A stretch of DNA of 48,740 nt from an uncultured Coriobacteriaceae bacterium. GTDB taxonomy: Bacteria; Actinomycetota; Coriobacteriia; Coriobacteriales; Atopobiaceae. This document shows, in pieces, positions 39,464-48,740 of this stretch (within the stretch, counting starts at the first letter, position 1; every line of letters begins with the position of its first letter). The translations under genes and the position numbers were made by a program. The notes beneath the pieces are model-generated. The model was not told the DNA's origin. It worked only from the letters and a program-made list of their open reading frames with translations, and made no database searches. Location of the stretch: positions 1 to 48,740 of the forward strand of contig CADBJR010000007.1 of assembly GCA_902795065.1 (NCBI GenBank), given 5' to 3'.

Positions 39464-40651
39464 TTATGTATCTTTCCGTGACATCAATACTACGGTCTCG
39501 ACATGCTTGGTGTGGGGGAACATGTCCACCGGTGAGATGCGCTCCACGCGATAGCCCCGCTCGCGGAAGAGGGCGAGGTCGCGCACCTGCGTGACGGGAT
39601 TGCATGAGACGTACACCACGCGCGCCGGCGCGAGCGCGGTACATGCGTTGATAAATTCGGGCGTGGATCCTGCGCGCGGCGGGTCGAGGATCACCGTGTC
39701 GAAACGCTGCCCATCGCGGGAGGCGCGCGTCATCCACACGGTTGCGTCCGCGCGCTCGATGTGCACGCGGTCCTCGACACCGTTGGCCGAAGCATTGCCG
39801 CGTGCCATGGACACGCCGCCTGCGTCGCGCTCCACGCCCACGACCTCGACGCCGTCCGCCTGCGCCGCAGCGCAGATGCCGATGGTTCCGCAGCCGCAGT
39901 ACGCGTCGAGGATGCGCTGGCCCGCTTCCGGCGCCGCACCCTCCAGCGCCAGACGGTAGAGCACCTCGGTCTGGGCCGGATTGGTCTGGTAGAAGCTCGT
40001 CGAGGTGATGGCGAAGGTGCAGCCCAGCAGCTTGTCATGCATGGTGGGGCTGCCCCACAGCGTGCGGCACTGCCTGCCGAGCATGGCGTTGGTGCGCTTG
40101 TCGTTGATGTTCTGGACGATGCCCGTGAGCTCGGGATGCTCCTCGACGAGCGCATCCACGAGCTGCTCCGCGCGCGGCAGCTGCTGCTCGCGCGTCACGA
40201 TCGTGAGCAGGACGTCGTCGGTCGCGTAACCCGCGCGCACGATAGCGTGGCGCAGGTGCCCCGTGTGGGCGTCTTCGTTGTAGGCGGAGATGCCGAGCTT
40301 CTGGGCTATGCGCCCCACATCCGAGAGGAGCGCGCGCAGGCCGTCCTTCTCCACGAGGCAGGCGTCGCAGGCCACGATGCGGTGGGTGCCCTTCTCATAG
40401 AAGCCGCTCCGCACGCGCTTGCCGCCTCTGCCTCCCGGCGCAAAGGGCGTCGCAGCCTTGTGGCGGAACGCGAGCGGCTCGTCCATCCCCGCGATCCGCT
40501 CGAGCACGGCACCGTCGGCTTCGACGATCTCGGAGAAGAGCTCCTCCATCGCCGCCTGCTTGCGGTCGAGCTGTATGGGATAGGGCACGGCGAGCCATTC
40601 GCAGCCGCCGCAGCTCCGTGCTATCGGGCAGGTGTAGGTACGGTATCCCAT
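39464..40651 (-). CDS. rlmD: 23S rRNA (uracil-C5)-methyltransferase RlmD
   Basis: 395 aa. The N-terminal [4Fe-4S] cluster ligands are C8, C14 and C17 (CPIARSCGGC) with a fourth at ACDACL. The SAM-binding part shows ILDAYCGCGTIGICAA, the substrate segment FDTVILDPPRAGSTPEF and the catalytic YVSCNPVTQVRDL. The C-terminus ISPVDMFPHTKHVETVVLM is the family's typical end. The last residues (SRKDT) come from the inserted island; the native end appears as a relic at 36805-36840. No clear Shine-Dalgarno precedes the ATG. Methylates U1939 of 23S rRNA in characterised relatives; RlmCD-like dual specificity is possible. Confidence 0.92.
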   Translation of the reverse strand: MGYRTYTCPIARSCGGCEWLAVPYPIQLDRKQAAMEELFSEIVEADGAVLERIAGMDEPLAFRHKAATPFAPGGRGGKRVRSGFYEKGTHRIVACDACLVEKDGLRALLSDVGRIAQKLGISAYNEDAHTGHLRHAIVRAGYATDDVLLTIVTREQQLPRAEQLVDALVEEHPELTGIVQNINDKRTNAMLGRQCRTLWGSPTMHDKLLGCTFAITSTSFYQTNPAQTEVLYRLALEGAAPEAGQRILDAYCGCGTIGICAAAQADGVEVVGVERDAGGVSMARGNASANGVEDRVHIERADATVWMTRASRDGQRFDTVILDPPRAGSTPEFINACTALAPARVVYVSCNPVTQVRDLALFRERGYRVERISPVDMFPHTKHVETVVLMSRKDT

Positions 40652-40692
40652 GGTGCATCAAGTGTAACGCCTGAAGCGGTTATCTTAAACGA

Positions 40693-40738
40693 CGGCCTGC
40701 TCTGCATTCCTTGCGTTCGCAGGTTGCAAAGCAGGCCG
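40693..40738 (-). terminator. Terminator of the kinase/division cluster
   Basis: Long hairpin: CGGCCTGCT pairs with AGCAGGCCG (40693-40701 with 40730-40738), with extra TGCA/TGCA pairing inside, followed on the minus strand by TCGTTTAAG. It lies 28 nt after the kinase stop. Confidence 0.65.
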
Positions 40739-40765
40739 AAGCGTTCTCAGCGAAGGTGGAGCGGT

Positions 40766-42702
40766 TTAGTTACCGCCGCCGCCTCCCTCGGGCGTATCGG
40801 GCGTTGCCGGTCCCGTGGAGATGGAGAGCGTGATCGTAGTGCCCGGGACAGCGGTGCCCGTGGGCGACTGCGCCACGATGGTGCCGATCGCGGAATCGCT
40901 CTCCGCGTAGCTGAAGTCGACGTAGAAGCCGGCATTGTTGAGGATGGTCGTGCCGCTCTCGTAGTCCTGGCCCACGACGTACGGGATGTCGATGTAGGAC
41001 GGACCCGTGGACACGTAGATGGTGATCGTGGAGCCGTGGTCGACGGACTCGCCGGGCTCGGGCGAGGTGTAGACGATGCGGCCGGCGTACACGCTGCTGG
41101 AACTCGTGTAGCTCACCTCGACCTTGAAGCCGTCCTCCTCGAGCGTCGCCTTCGCGTTGTCCTCGGTGTCGTTGATGACGTTGGGGACGGTCGCCTTCTC
41201 GGTGCCCTTGGACATGTGGTAGACGATCGTGTCGCCTGCCTTCATCTCGGTGCCGGGCGCGGGCTCCTGCTGGGCGACGTGGCCGGCGGGCAGGTCGGAG
41301 TAGACCTCGTCGGCGGCGCGGCCGATGAGCTTGAGGTCGCGGAGGATCTCGTCGACCTCGGAGGCGGTCTTATCGGTCAGGTTTGGTGCGACGACGGTCT
41401 CTGCAGGGGTCGGGCCCTTCGAGATGACCAGGTCGATCTTGGTGCCGTCGGGGAACTGGCGGTTGGGTGCGGGCGTCTGCTCCATGACGCGCCCCTCCTC
41501 GACCGTCTCGGAGTAGCTCTGCTTGACCTCGCCGAGCTCGAAGTGGTCATCGGCCTCGATCTGCGCGATGGCCTCGTCCTTGGTGAGGGTCAGGTAGTTG
41601 GGGACGGGGTACTTGGCATCGGTGCCGCCGAGGACCGACGTCACGAAGTAGATCGCGCCGGCGATGACCGCCGCGCATGCGAGGAAGCCGAGGATGGCGT
41701 TGCGGACGCGGTGGCGCTTGCGGCCGTACTCGATCTGCTGCGCCTGCTCGGTCGCCGTGATCCTGCGGTACTGGCCCGTGGCGCCGGACGTCACGGTCTG
41801 CGGACGGACGAAGGGTCTCGTGGAGCCCTGGACGGCACCGCCCTGGTCGAGGTTGGCCGTATCGGTGATGGTGTTGACCTGCGTGACCGCGGGGATGGCG
41901 GAGATGCGGCCGGCGAGGTAGTCGCGCAGCACGCGGTAGAGCTCGTTGGCGCTCTGGAAGCGGTTGGCCGGGTCCTTCTCCATGCACTTGAGGATGATGG
42001 CCTCGAGCGCGGGATCGATGTTGGGGTTGATCTGGCTGGGCGGCACGGGCAGCTCGTTGACCTGCTTGAGCGCCACGGAGATAGCGTCATCGCCCTCGAA
42101 GGGCACCTTGCCCGTGGCGGCCTCGTACATGACCACGCCGAGCGAGTAGATGTCGGTGGTGGGACCGAGGTCCTTGCCCTGCGTCTGCTCGGGCGAGACG
42201 TAATGGGCGGTGCCGAGCACGGAGTTGTCCTGCGTGAGGTGGCTGTTCTTGGCGCGGGCGATGCCGAAGTCCATCACCTTGATGTTGCCGTCGGGCTGCA
42301 CCATGATGTTCTGCGGCTTGATGGCTTGTGGGCGACGGAGAGCGCCTGGGCGATCTGGGAGCCGATCTGGGCGACCTTCTTGCTGTCAAGGGCGCCGTGC
42401 TTGCGGATGCCGCTCTTGAGGTCGGTGCCGCGCAGGTACTCCATGACGATGTAGTAGGTGTCCTCGTCCTCGCCCCAGTCGTACACGCTCACGATGTAGG
42501 GGCTCTGCAGCGCGGCGGCTGCCTGGGCCTCCTGCTTGAAGCGCGCGGCGAACGAGGGGTCGGAGGCGTATTGCGGCAGCATGGTCTTGATCGCGACCGT
42601 GCGGCCGAGCACCTCGTCGAGGCCCCGGTAGACGGTGGCCATGCCGCCCGTCCCGATCTTGTCCTGGACCGTGTAACGGCCACCGAGCATCTTCGACACC
42701 AT
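40766..42702 (-). pseudogene. pknB: PASTA-domain Ser/Thr kinase (PknB type), frameshifted at the catalytic loop
   Basis: The gene encodes an Hanks-type kinase with a glycine loop GTGGMATVYRG at 17-27, Lys39 in VAIKTM, then DFGIARAKN and SPEQTQGKDLGPTTDIYSLGVVMYEAATG. A transmembrane helix follows (AILGFLACAAVIAGAIYFV), then four PASTA domains that bind peptidoglycan fragments. As read the frame breaks at 42323-42324: after ALSVAHK the expected HGIVHRD segment is missing and the frame shifts into KPQN..., consistent with a 19-nt deletion. The deletion removes the catalytic Asp. Restoring 19 nt gives 652 codons. Last gene of the FhaA-FhaB-PstP-SEDS/PBP-PknB cluster. Real mutation or assembly error is unresolved. 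Confidence 0.88.
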
Positions 42703-42748
42703 CGTTACTCTCCTTCATCCACGCGCCGGACGGCGCGATCGTTCCCTA

Positions 42749-45601
42749 TCACGAAGCTCCCGCCGACTGGATTGCCAGGCATTCGGCGATGACCTGCCCG
42801 GCGACCACGGTCGCGACGCCCTCGACGTCCTCGCCGAGGCCCTCGATGTAGACCGACACCACGACCGTGGGGCTCTCGTACGGGGCGAAGCCGACGAACG
42901 CGGAGTTCACCTGGCCGTCGCCCACCTGCGCCGTTCCGGTCTTGCCCGCGACGAGCGCGCCCTCGATCTGCGCGCGCCAGCCCGTGCCGTGGTCCACGAC
43001 GGCGAGCATGGCATCCTTGACCTCCTGGGCCGTCTGCGGGCTGACGGCCTGGCCGAGCGAACGGGGCTCGGTGGTCGCGATGACCGCACCCTCGGGCGAG
43101 AGGATGTGGTCGACCAGGTACGGGTTCATCACGACGCCGTTGTTGGCGATGGTCGCCGCGACGACGGCGTTCTGCATGACCGTGACCTGCGGGCCCGCGG
43201 GGCTGTCGTGCTCGCCCACGGGCTGGCCGCATGCCGCCCACGCCGTCTCCCAGTCGGTCATCTCGGCGGGGTTGGGCATGAGCGAGATGGAGGTCGAGAA
43301 GTCCTGCCCGAGCGTCGTGCCGTAGCCGAAGGCGCGCGCGTAGCGCACGAGCGTGTCGGGTCCGATCTGGACGCCGAGCGAGCCGAACGCGGTGTTGCTC
43401 GAGAGCGCGAGCGCCTCGCGCAGCGTGGGCTCGCCGTAGTCGTTGTGGCCGTAGTTCGCGACCTCCGCGCCGCCGATCTCCATCTCGGGCGGGGCCGGCA
43501 CGATGGTGTCGAGCGTCGCGGCGCCGGAATCGAGCACCGCGGAGAGCGTGACCACCTTGAAGCTCGACCCGGGCGGGTAGAGCGCGTCGACCGTGCGGTC
43601 GAGCAGCGGCGCGTTCTCCGAATAGCCGAGGATGTACTCCTCGAGGTCGTCCTCCGAGAAGCCCGGCGACGACGCCTTGGCGAGGACCGCGCCGGTCTGG
43701 GGGTCGAGCACCACGATGGCGCCGACGTAGCCGTCGAGCGCGTTCTCGGCGGCGGCCTGCATCTGCGAGTTGATGGTCAGCACCACCGACGAGCCCGGGG
43801 TGGAGACGCCCGCGAGCGAGTAGAGGGCGTTGCGCCAGTTGGAGTAGTCGGCGTGGCCGGTGAGCGTGTCGTTCATGGACGACTCGATGCCGGTGGTGCC
43901 GAAGCGCACCGAGACGTAGCCGACGGTATGCATGGCCATGCTCCCCTGCGGGTAGACGCGGAGGTAGGAGCCGTTCTCCTGCTGGACGCTCTCGGCGAGC
44001 GTCACGCCGTCGGAGGTGATGATGGCGCCGCGCTGCACGTAGGCGCTGCGCGCGATGGTGTGGTTGTTGCCGGGCATGCGCCTGATCGCATCGGCGTGGA
44101 TGACCTGGATCCACGTGAGGTTGGCGATGAGGGCCGCGAAGAGCACGGCAAACGTCGTGATGGTGACGGTGATGCGGTTGGCCAGCGCGACGCGGCCGAG
44201 CACGCCCGACTCGGGCGAGAGCAGGCCGAAGCTGCCGCGCGCATGGGCGCCCTTGACGACAGCCGCCTCGGCGCCGCGCATCGAGGGACCCTCGCCGCCG
44301 GCGCTCTCGATGAGCGTCCCGTGGCCAGTGCCCTCGTCGCCGCAACGCAGCAGCAGGCCCACCGAGATGAAGCTCGAGAGCAGCGACGAGCCGCCCTGGC
44401 TCATGAAGGGCAGGGTCACGCCCGTGAGCGGCAGCAGCTTGGTAACGCCGCCGATGATGAGGAACGCCTGGAAGGCGATGGCGCAGGTGAGGCCGATCGC
44501 CGTGAAGGCGGAGACGTCGGATTTGGCGCGCGCGGCGGTGGTGAGGCCGCGTGCGGTGAAGACCATGAAGAGGATGATGACGGACGCGCCGCCGAGAAGG
44601 CCCATCTCCTCGCCGATGGCAGAGAAGATGAAGTCGCTCTCGACGACGGGGATGAGCGTGGGCAGGCCCTTGCCGATGCCCGTGCCCACGAGGTCGCCGT
44701 CCGCGAGCGAGTAGAGCGACTGGACGATCTGGTAGCCGCCGCCCTGCGGGTCGGCCCACGGGTCGAGCCAGATCTCGACGCGCGTGCGCACGTGCCCGAA
44801 GAGGAAGTAGCAGGCGACGCCGCCCAAAAGCAGCAGCAGGATGCTCACGACGACGTAGCTCATGCGGCCGGTCGCCGAGTAGAGCATCACGACGAAGAAC
44901 GCGTAGAACAGCAGGGCGCTGCCCAGGTCGCGCTCGAAGACCACGATGAGCAGGGACAGGCCCCACATCACGAACAGCGGCAGGAGCATGCGCGGGCGCG
45001 GGACGGAGAACGGCCCAATCTTGCGCGCGGACATCGAGAGCGCCTCGCGGTTGGTCGCGAGGAACGCAGCGAGGAACAGGACCATCAGGACCTTGGCGAT
45101 CTCGCCCGGCTGGAACGAGAAGCCCGCGATCTGGATCCAGAGCTTGGAGCCGTAGATCTCGACGCCGAAGATCATCGGCGCCACGAGCAGGACGACGCCG
45201 GCGAGGCCGAGCGTGTACTTGTAGCGCGCGAGGTCGTCGATGTTGCGCACGAGCACCATGGTCACGATCATCGCGATGACCGAGAGGAACAGCCAGATGA
45301 CCTGGTTGACGGCGAGCGACGGCGCGAGGCGCGTCACGAAGGCGATGCCGATGCCCGAGAGCACGAAGACGGTGGGCAGGATGGCGGGGTCGGCCGCGGG
45401 CGCGAGGAAGCGCACGGCGATATGGGCGACCGTGAACGCGCCGAAGAGCGCGAGCGGGACGGCGAGCGTCTGGACCGTGATGTCGGTGGTCGTGTTCGCC
45501 ACGTACATCGCGTAGAGGAGCGTGACGGGGATCGCGCCCAAGATGAGAAGGCCCAGTTCGGAGCTGCGTCCGAGCCTATGTTCCGACATCTCGCCGGCCA
45601 C
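42749..45601 (-). CDS. SEDS (FtsW/RodA)-penicillin-binding protein fusion
   Basis: 950 aa from the GTG at 45601, chosen for GGGGGAGG nine bases upstream. Residues about 15-415 are a SEDS glycosyltransferase with about ten helices, [37 protein letters not shown] and [16 protein letters not shown] linker of about 50 residues (charged, Gly/Ser-rich) leads to a transmembrane helix near 470 and a class B transpeptidase with SSFK near 678, SSN near 733 and KTGTA near 884. In most bacteria SEDS and PBP are separate, often adjacent genes; here one chain makes both the glycan polymerase and the crosslinker. No frame change is seen at the junction. Confidence 0.92.
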   Translation of the reverse strand: MAGEMSEHRLGRSSELGLLILGAIPVTLLYAMYVANTTTDITVQTLAVPLALFGAFTVAHIAVRFLAPAADPAILPTVFVLSGIGIAFVTRLAPSLAVNQVIWLFLSVIAMIVTMVLVRNIDDLARYKYTLGLAGVVLLVAPMIFGVEIYGSKLWIQIAGFSFQPGEIAKVLMVLFLAAFLATNREALSMSARKIGPFSVPRPRMLLPLFVMWGLSLLIVVFERDLGSALLFYAFFVVMLYSATGRMSYVVVSILLLLLGGVACYFLFGHVRTRVEIWLDPWADPQGGGYQIVQSLYSLADGDLVGTGIGKGLPTLIPVVESDFIFSAIGEEMGLLGGASVIILFMVFTARGLTTAARAKSDVSAFTAIGLTCAIAFQAFLIIGGVTKLLPLTGVTLPFMSQGGSSLLSSFISVGLLLRCGDEGTGHGTLIESAGGEGPSMRGAEAAVVKGAHARGSFGLLSPESGVLGRVALANRITVTITTFAVLFAALIANLTWIQVIHADAIRRMPGNNHTIARSAYVQRGAIITSDGVTLAESVQQENGSYLRVYPQGSMAMHTVGYVSVRFGTTGIESSMNDTLTGHADYSNWRNALYSLAGVSTPGSSVVLTINSQMQAAAENALDGYVGAIVVLDPQTGAVLAKASSPGFSEDDLEEYILGYSENAPLLDRTVDALYPPGSSFKVVTLSAVLDSGAATLDTIVPAPPEMEIGGAEVANYGHNDYGEPTLREALALSSNTAFGSLGVQIGPDTLVRYARAFGYGTTLGQDFSTSISLMPNPAEMTDWETAWAACGQPVGEHDSPAGPQVTVMQNAVVAATIANNGVVMNPYLVDHILSPEGAVIATTEPRSLGQAVSPQTAQEVKDAMLAVVDHGTGWRAQIEGALVAGKTGTAQVGDGQVNSAFVGFAPYESPTVVVSVYIEGLGEDVEGVATVVAGQVIAECLAIQSAGAS

Positions 45602-45603
45602 GG

Positions 45604-46911
45604 CTACGCACCTCCCCCGCTGGACTGGCCCTCGGTCTGCGCTGCGCTGGCGCCGGCGGCGGCTTCGCCCTCAGGCGCCTCGTTCGGGTCGGTGACGGTC
45701 GCGCCGGTGGGGTCGCCGCCGTCCGATTTGGCCTCCTCGGCCTTCTCGGCGGCGCGGGTCTTCTCGGCATCGATCTGGTCGCGGTACGACTCGACGATGG
45801 CGTGCGCCTCGGCCTCGGTCGAGACCGGGATGCCGCGCTCGAGCTGCGTCTGGACCGCGTCGGGCAGGTCCTTGATCTGCACCGTGGTGGGTTCGACGAG
45901 CGTGTAGAGCGGCATGCCCGCGAACTCGCCGTTGATGCCCTGGTAGATACCCACGGTATCGCCGTCGGGCGCGAGGTACCACTCGCTCTTGATGAAGGCG
46001 AAGAAAAGGGCTGCCACGGCGATGAGCGTGACGAGCACGCCCGCCGTGAAGGTGCCGATGCGCTGGAGGAGGCGCTTGCGCGCCGCCTCGGCAATGCCGT
46101 CGTTGAGGATGTCGATCACGAGGACGGTCACGTTGTCGGCACCGCCCGCGGAGAGGGCCGCCGAGACGAGCTTGTCGGCAGCGGCCTGGGGGCTCGCGCT
46201 CGAGACGGCGAGCAGCTCGATCTCGGCGTCGTCGATCATCGACGAGAGGCCGTCGGAGCACAGGATGATGCGGTCGCCGTTGTGGACGTCGAGCGTGAAG
46301 TGGTCTGCGTACATCTCGGGGTCGGAGCCCAGCGCGCGCGTGATGACCGAGCGCGACGGGTGCACGCGCGCCTCGTCCTCGGTGATCTCGCCGGCGTCGA
46401 CGAGCTCCTCCACGAAGGAGTGGTCGTGGGTCACGCGCACGAGACGGCCCTCGTGGAGCAGGTAGGCGCGCGAATCGCCCACGTGGGCGACGGCCATGTG
46501 CTCGCCCTTGATGAGCACGGCGGTGGCGGTGCAGCCCATGCCGGGCTTGCCGCGGCCCTCCTCCGCGCCCTTGATGATGGCGAGGTTGGCGGCCTCGACC
46601 GCAGCGCCGAGCAGGATGTCGTCGGCTTCGGCAGGCGCCTGCGCGCCGATCGTCTCGACGGCGATCGAGCTCGCGACCTCGCCGGCCGCGTGCCCGCCCA
46701 TGCCGTCGCTCACCACGAACAGCGGGGTGCGCACGATGAAGGAGTCCTCGTTGTGGCCGCGGACGAGGCCCACGTCGGAACGGCAGCCCCAGGAGATGAA
46801 ATGGTTCGAGCCCGACACGGCATCGGCGCCCACGCGGTTCTCCACGGGGAGGATCGCGCGGCCGGGTGCCTCGACGGGCTCGATGGGCTGGGTGTTCTGC
46901 TCGTCGCTCAT
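45604..46911 (-). CDS. PP2C-type protein phosphatase (PstP type)
   Basis: 435 aa. The phosphatase domain (about 38-265) has [30 protein letters not shown] (metal Asp/Gly), [28 protein letters not shown] and [13 protein letters not shown] transmembrane helix (about 293-312) and an acidic extracytoplasmic tail follow. It dephosphorylates targets of the adjacent PASTA kinase. Its stop is 2 nt before the SEDS-PBP start and its start overlaps the end of the FHA gene by 4 nt, so translation is probably coupled. PP2C, FHA and SEDS/PBP order matches actinobacterial pknA/B clusters. Confidence 0.95.
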   Translation of the reverse strand: MSDEQNTQPIEPVEAPGRAILPVENRVGADAVSGSNHFISWGCRSDVGLVRGHNEDSFIVRTPLFVVSDGMGGHAAGEVASSIAVETIGAQAPAEADDILLGAAVEAANLAIIKGAEEGRGKPGMGCTATAVLIKGEHMAVAHVGDSRAYLLHEGRLVRVTHDHSFVEELVDAGEITEDEARVHPSRSVITRALGSDPEMYADHFTLDVHNGDRIILCSDGLSSMIDDAEIELLAVSSASPQAAADKLVSAALSAGGADNVTVLVIDILNDGIAEAARKRLLQRIGTFTAGVLVTLIAVAALFFAFIKSEWYLAPDGDTVGIYQGINGEFAGMPLYTLVEPTTVQIKDLPDAVQTQLERGIPVSTEAEAHAIVESYRDQIDAEKTRAAEKAEEAKSDGGDPTGATVTDPNEAPEGEAAAGASAAQTEGQSSGGGA

Positions 46912-47321
46912 CGGCGGCTCACGCGCATGATCGTGTCGCCAATCTGGACCTCATCACCGTCCCTGAGGGTGACGGCCTGGTCGATGGGGTGGTTGTTGAC
47001 GAGCGTTCCGTTGAGGGATTTGAGGTCCTCGAGCACGAGCGCGGGGCCCTGGAGCGAGAAGCGCGCATGGGTGGCCGAGACGTACGGCTCGTCGACCACG
47101 ATGTCGGAGGACGGCGAGCGGCCGACCACCACGGGGCCGAGGATGTCGACGTGCAGGCCGCGGAGCGACTGCATGCCCTTCTCCACGTCGACCGACCAGA
47201 TGGCGGCGTCCTTGCGCTGGCCGCGCACGAGGCCGACGCCTGCGCGCATGGCCGCGAACAGGAACACGTACATCAGGACGACGAGGAGGATGCGTCCTGC
47301 GAACAGGACGAGGTCGATCAT
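46908..47321 (-). CDS. Membrane-anchored FHA domain protein (FhaB type)
   Basis: 137 aa. One transmembrane helix at about 4-24 (LVLFAGRILLVVLMYVFLFAA) is followed by an FHA domain (about 60-135) with VVGRSPSSDIVVDEPYVSATHARF, NGTLVNNHPI and VTLRDGDEVQIG. FHA domains bind phosphothreonine, so this protein is expected to recruit kinase substrates such as the SEDS-PBP to the site of growth. Start codon adjoins the end of the larger FHA gene; the stop overlaps the phosphatase gene by 4 nt. Confidence 0.93.
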   Translation of the reverse strand: MIDLVLFAGRILLVVLMYVFLFAAMRAGVGLVRGQRKDAAIWSVDVEKGMQSLRGLHVDILGPVVVGRSPSSDIVVDEPYVSATHARFSLQGPALVLEDLKSLNGTLVNNHPIDQAVTLRDGDEVQIGDTIMRVSRR

Positions 47322-47322
47322 G

Positions 47323-48288
47323 CTAGTTCTCCCTGAACTCGAGGTTGGTGAGACCGACCGTGATGAGGTCGCCGTTGTGGAGCACGACCTCGTCGATGTC
47401 GATATCGTTCACGAGCGTGCCGTTGGTGGAGCGCAGGTCGACGATGTGCCAGTAGCGGCCGTCGTACTTGAGCTCCGCGTGGCGGCGCGAGATGTTGGGG
47501 TCGGTGAGCGCGACGTCGACCTTGCCGCGCTCGCGGCCGATGACGCCCGAGGGGGCCGCGACCTTGAAGGTGCGCCCGGACTGGCGGTCGATGAGGAGGC
47601 ACTCGGCGACGGCGGGTGCCGGCGCGGGCGCGGGTGCGGGGTCGATCTCGGGGATCGCGGGCGCCGCATGGCGGCGCTTCGTCTCGGGGACCTCCGGCGC
47701 GGGCGCGAAGTCCAGCGGAGTGATCGGCTGGAGCTCGTCGATCGGATCGCCGTCGATGACGTCGAGGCCGTCGGCCTCGTCCGCGAAGCTGTCGAGCGGC
47801 TTGAGGCCGGGCGTGAGGGCGGCGGGAATCGCCACGACGCCGGACTGCGCGGCAGCGCCGCCGACGCCGGCGTTGCTGCTCAGGAACTCCTTCTCCTCCT
47901 TGCGTAGGCGCGCGAGCGTGACGCCGTCGATGTTCTCGGCGAAGACGGCGAACCTGCCGGACTTGAGGGAGGGGTCGACCATGAAGCGCACGAGCGGGCG
48001 GCCGACGAAGGTGTAGCCCTTCTTGTTGGCCTGGGTCGCGACGAAGGTCGAGAGCTCGTCGGTGATCGACGCGTAGAGCGGGCGCATGAGCGCGTCGTCG
48101 GCGGACGAGACGAGGATCGTGTAGAGCGCCGGCGCGGTGTCGATGCCGTCGATCTCGTACGTCTCGGCCTCCATCTCCTTGGCGGCGCGCTTGGCCAGCT
48201 TCTTGAAGGAGAAGGGCTCGACGTATCCCTGGGGTGCCGTGTCGAACAGAGCTGCGATACGGCCTTCGAAATCGGAGAAGAAACTCAT
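47323..48288 (-). CDS. FHA domain protein with DUF3662 (FhaA type)
   Basis: 321 aa from the ATG at 48288 (AGGCGAAG upstream); the longer frame has no plausible start. The N-terminal DUF3662 domain (about 1-125) shows SDFEGRIAALFDTA, AKRAAKEMEAETYEIDG and KKGYTFVGRPLVRFMVDP. A variable acidic and Pro-Ala-rich linker follows. The C-terminal FHA domain (about 225-320) carries VIGRERGKVDVALTDPNISRRHAELKYD, DLRSTNGTLVNDI and LHNGDLITVG. In mycobacteria FhaA binds phosphorylated MviN/MurJ. The start overlaps the upstream membrane gene by 4 nt. Confidence 0.95.
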   Translation of the reverse strand: MSFFSDFEGRIAALFDTAPQGYVEPFSFKKLAKRAAKEMEAETYEIDGIDTAPALYTILVSSADDALMRPLYASITDELSTFVATQANKKGYTFVGRPLVRFMVDPSLKSGRFAVFAENIDGVTLARLRKEEKEFLSSNAGVGGAAAQSGVVAIPAALTPGLKPLDSFADEADGLDVIDGDPIDELQPITPLDFAPAPEVPETKRRHAAPAIPEIDPAPAPAPAPAVAECLLIDRQSGRTFKVAAPSGVIGRERGKVDVALTDPNISRRHAELKYDGRYWHIVDLRSTNGTLVNDIDIDEVVLHNGDLITVGLTNLEFREN

Positions 48289-48740
48289 GAATCTTCGCCT
48301 TCCTGGTCCCATTCGAGCGGACCTCTCAGGACTGTTGCAATGCACATACAGATGGTTAATGATACCGCGCACGCGATGGTGGGGGCGTCTGGAGGCGCCC
48401 ATATACCGCCATTCTCCATGTGAGCAGCGTAAAGGAGACCCGCCACGACGACCGCGCATCCGATGGCCTGGCCGGCGATTCCGGCGCCGACGCTGCCTCG
48501 TCCGACGAGGGCGGAGCCCACGAGCGCGGCGAGCCCGCACGCGAGCGCGCCGAGCCAGACCGTGGGCTGGATGAACGTCTCGGCGACGGCGGCGACGAGC
48601 GGGGTCGCCGCGAAGCCCGCCTCGCGGATGAGCGAGAAGAACGTGCCGAAGAGGTAGCCCACCATGCCGGTGGCGAGCGCTTCGGCGGGTTCGAGCGCGT
48701 AGATCGCGAGCGCGACGCCCGCGAAGGGGAACGGCGTCGC
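48285..48740 (-). CDS. Hypothetical membrane protein (partial, runs off the window)
   Basis: The frame is open to the window edge (48740) and remains hydrophobic there (GVALAIYALEPAEALATGMVGYLFGTFF), so the start lies outside; an internal ATG at 48665 is a fallback start. Several transmembrane helices follow: FIQPTVWLGALACGLAALVG, GIAGQAIGCAVVVAGLLYAAH and PTIACAVSLTICMCIATVL, with a short acidic C-terminus. No family recognised. Its end overlaps the FhaA start (ATGA), so it heads or belongs to the division cluster. Confidence 0.7.
   Translation of the reverse strand, partial: ATPFPFAGVALAIYALEPAEALATGMVGYLFGTFFSLIREAGFAATPLVAAVAETFIQPTVWLGALACGLAALVGSALVGRGSVGAGIAGQAIGCAVVVAGLLYAAHMENGGIWAPPDAPTIACAVSLTICMCIATVLRGPLEWDQEGEDS

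Larger units (their letters stand above)
36816..39505. mobile_element. AT-richer island inserted at the 3' end of rlmD
   Basis: The segment holds three minus-strand genes (GrpB-like, HEAT-repeat, S66 peptidase) with visibly lower GC and different codon use than the surroundings. It is bounded by imperfect direct repeats of the rlmD 3' end (36816-36840 and 39481-39505, about 21 of 25 identical, starting CATGTCGAGAC on the minus strand). The 3' end of rumA/rlmD is a known insertion site for integrative elements in streptococci. No integrase remains. Confidence 0.6.

Noticed and set aside
42989-45907. Plus-strand 972-aa frame opposite the SEDS-PBP fusion
   Set aside because: Antisense shadow with biased composition and no motif; the opposite strand has clear catalytic motifs.

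Overview
The window looks like chromosomal DNA of a high-GC actinobacterium of the class Coriobacteriia, most like Collinsella. This placement is inferred from GC-rich codon usage, the dnaX-ybaB-recR cluster, the FHA/PP2C/SEDS-PBP/PASTA-kinase division cluster and ABC-type (not PTS) fructoside uptake. No marker gene or database search confirms the genus. Nearly all genes lie on the minus strand.

Layout. 1-1011: edge of an integrated element beside tRNA-Asp, with a replication-initiator-like gene carrying a 41-bp palindrome, an excisionase-like gene and short direct repeats. 1164-5042: membrane protein, recR, ybaB, dnaX. 5129-6459: an AbiEi-like gene between two copies of a 75-bp palindromic repeat. 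6486-9429: rlmKL, a DedA protein and the SRP RNA. 9794-13934: a small membrane protein, pgi, a uracil-DNA-glycosylase-like protein, thioredoxin and a PAP2 phosphatase. 13963-14210: a perfect 53-bp inverted repeat and tRNA-Leu(CAG). 14273-18548: an FMN-binding protein, a flavodoxin, a DUF2804 protein and a large surface protein.

18700-33031 is a fructoside locus: fructokinase, a divergent LacI regulator followed by a YesL-like pair, then (after a phosphoesterase, a BMP-domain protein and pyruvate kinase) two permeases, a lipoprotein binding protein, a GH32 enzyme and the ATPase. The likely flow is import of short fructosides, intracellular GH32 cleavage, fructokinase, phosphoglucose isomerase and glycolysis.

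33328-36650 holds a membrane-anchored hydrolase, an HEAGH membrane protease, a small protein, an ASCH protein and a GNAT acetyltransferase. 36816-39505 is an AT-richer island (GrpB, HEAT-repeat and S66 peptidase genes) bounded by imperfect direct repeats of the 3' end of rlmD, which suggests insertion into that gene. 40766-48740 is the actinobacterial growth and division cluster: PASTA kinase, a one-chain SEDS (FtsW/RodA)-PBP fusion, PP2C phosphatase, two FHA proteins and a partial membrane protein.

Two genes are broken as read. Pyruvate kinase has a 23-bp tandem duplication just after its start and a 1-nt deletion near its 3' end. The PASTA kinase has lost about 19 nt spanning the catalytic HRD motif. 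These may be real mutations or assembly faults.
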